Shown: positions 5,116-5,644 of the stretch, piece by piece
Numbering within the stretch: position 1 is the first letter of the stretch
Layout: each line of letters starts with the position of its first letter
Notes under the pieces: generated by a model
Told to the model about the DNA's origin: nothing
The model's input: the letters and a program-made list of their open reading frames with translations, nothing else
The model's database searches: none
Position numbers and translations under genes: made by a program
Source: Clostridiales bacterium
GTDB lineage: Bacteria > Bacillota > Clostridia > Oscillospirales > Oscillospiraceae
Reading direction: 5' to 3'
DNA length: 5,644 nt
Assembly (NCBI GenBank): GCA_017577345.1
Contig: PITX01000093.1
Location: 1 to 5,644, forward strand

Positions 5116-5644
5116 ATGGAAAACGTACTCCCGGTACTGCGCAGCTGCGCGTTGACGGCATGTCTGTCGCAGGAAACATTGGAAAAAATCGTCATTCCCG
5201 CAGGACGGGCCAGACAATACCCGAAAAACACGGCGGTGTTTCAGATCCGGGACCGTGTGACGGAACTCGGCGTGCTTGTGAGCGGGAAGGTCAACCTGTG
5301 CTATTACACCCAAAACGGCGTCTGCAATCTGCAGGGCAGTCTGCAGACATCGGGACTTATAGGACTTGACCTGATCTGCACCGGAACAAAGATCGCGCCC
5401 TCTATGGCGATCGCCGCAGACGACAGCCGCATTTTCTCTGTTCCGGCAGAGCTGTTTTTGCTCCCCGGACGCATACCGGAGGCAGAGCGGATGACCTGCA
5501 TCGACAGACTGCTGCGCCTGCTGTCCGATCTGAACATGAAAAAAGAATACCGCATTGCGATCCTGACACAGGCAGGCCTGCGCGACCGTATCCTCACCTA
5601 TCTGACCATGCAGACAAACCGCAGGCAGACAGCGACCTTTGCCA
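5116..5644 (+). CDS. Crp/Fnr-family transcriptional regulator, N-terminal part (cut by window end)
   Basis: The reading frame is open from the ATG at 5116 to the window end, giving 176 residues with no stop. It follows AGGTGAT (5103-5109) at good spacing. The first about 120 residues fit a cyclic-nucleotide-binding-like beta-barrel of the Crp/Fnr family: an N-terminal helix, then ELGVLVSGKVNL (50-61), a Gly-containing turn (about 80-85) and SRIFSVPAELF (104-114). A long dimerisation helix follows (about 122-150), then LRDRILTYLTMQ (155-166), the conserved hinge into the winged-helix domain. The winged-helix DNA-binding domain itself is beyond the window. The classical cAMP phosphate-binding motif is not recognisable, so cAMP is an unlikely ligand. 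Six cysteines (11, 16, 62, 70, 88, 128) are present, but not in the FNR [4Fe-4S] spacing. It is divergent from the importer operon across a palindrome, suggesting local control. Confidence 0.85.
   Translation, partial: MENVLPVLRSCALTACLSQETLEKIVIPAGRARQYPKNTAVFQIRDRVTELGVLVSGKVNLCYYTQNGVCNLQGSLQTSGLIGLDLICTGTKIAPSMAIAADDSRIFSVPAELFLLPGRIPEAERMTCIDRLLRLLSDLNMKKEYRIAILTQAGLRDRILTYLTMQTNRRQTATFA

Noticed and set aside
1..5644. CRISPR array, insertion sequence, tRNA or rRNA gene
   Set aside because: No regularly spaced repeats, transposase-like reading frames, terminal inverted repeats, cloverleaf or rRNA sequence could be recognised in the window.

Overview
The window looks like a chromosomal segment of an anaerobic, gut-type low-to-mid-GC Firmicute, probably a clostridial or Oscillospiraceae-like bacterium. 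This is inferred from strong AGGAGG-type ribosome binding sites, a Gram-positive lipoprotein signal peptide, the yybP-ykoY/mntP arrangement and a clostridial-style Crp/Fnr protein. The genus cannot be fixed from the sequence alone.

Left part (1-1472, + strand): a sigma-A-like promoter (101-129) drives a leader that carries a yybP-ykoY manganese riboswitch (aptamer about 145-230). A complete switching platform follows: an anti-antiterminator hairpin at 227-252, an antiterminator at 243-284, and an intrinsic terminator at 273-305. The leader controls mntP (manganese efflux membrane protein, 329-907) and, 17 bp downstream, ppa (family I soluble inorganic pyrophosphatase, 925-1419). A 38-bp perfect palindrome at 1435-1472 ends this unit and probably also ends the convergent unit from the right.

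Middle and right part (1492-4975, - strand): a tightly packed four-gene operon, transcribed right to left. It encodes a FecCD/BtuC-type permease (3956-4975), a FecE/BtuD-type ATPase (3171-3959, ATGA overlap with the permease), a substrate-binding lipoprotein (2016-3164) and a THEP1-like NTPase (1492-2016, TAATG overlap with the lipoprotein). The first three form a complete type II ABC importer for a metal chelate or metal-oxyanion-like substrate (siderophore, haem, corrinoid or molybdate/tungstate; not resolvable here). The NTPase is an uncommon fourth member, and its lack of a visible ribosome binding site suggests it is made only by translational coupling to the binding protein.

Right end (5024-5644): a short divergent intergenic region contains a 34-bp near-perfect inverted repeat that overlaps the promoter elements. 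Beyond it, on the + strand, is the N-terminal 176 residues of a Crp/Fnr-family regulator, cut by the window edge before its DNA-binding domain. The likely logic is that this regulator binds the inverted repeat and controls itself and/or the importer operon.

Both halves fit metal homeostasis: manganese-sensing efflux on the left, and chelate import under a local regulator on the right. The best candidates for something less described are the importer, NTPase and Crp-like regulator module with its large operator-like palindrome, and the three-state riboswitch that places a pyrophosphatase under manganese control.
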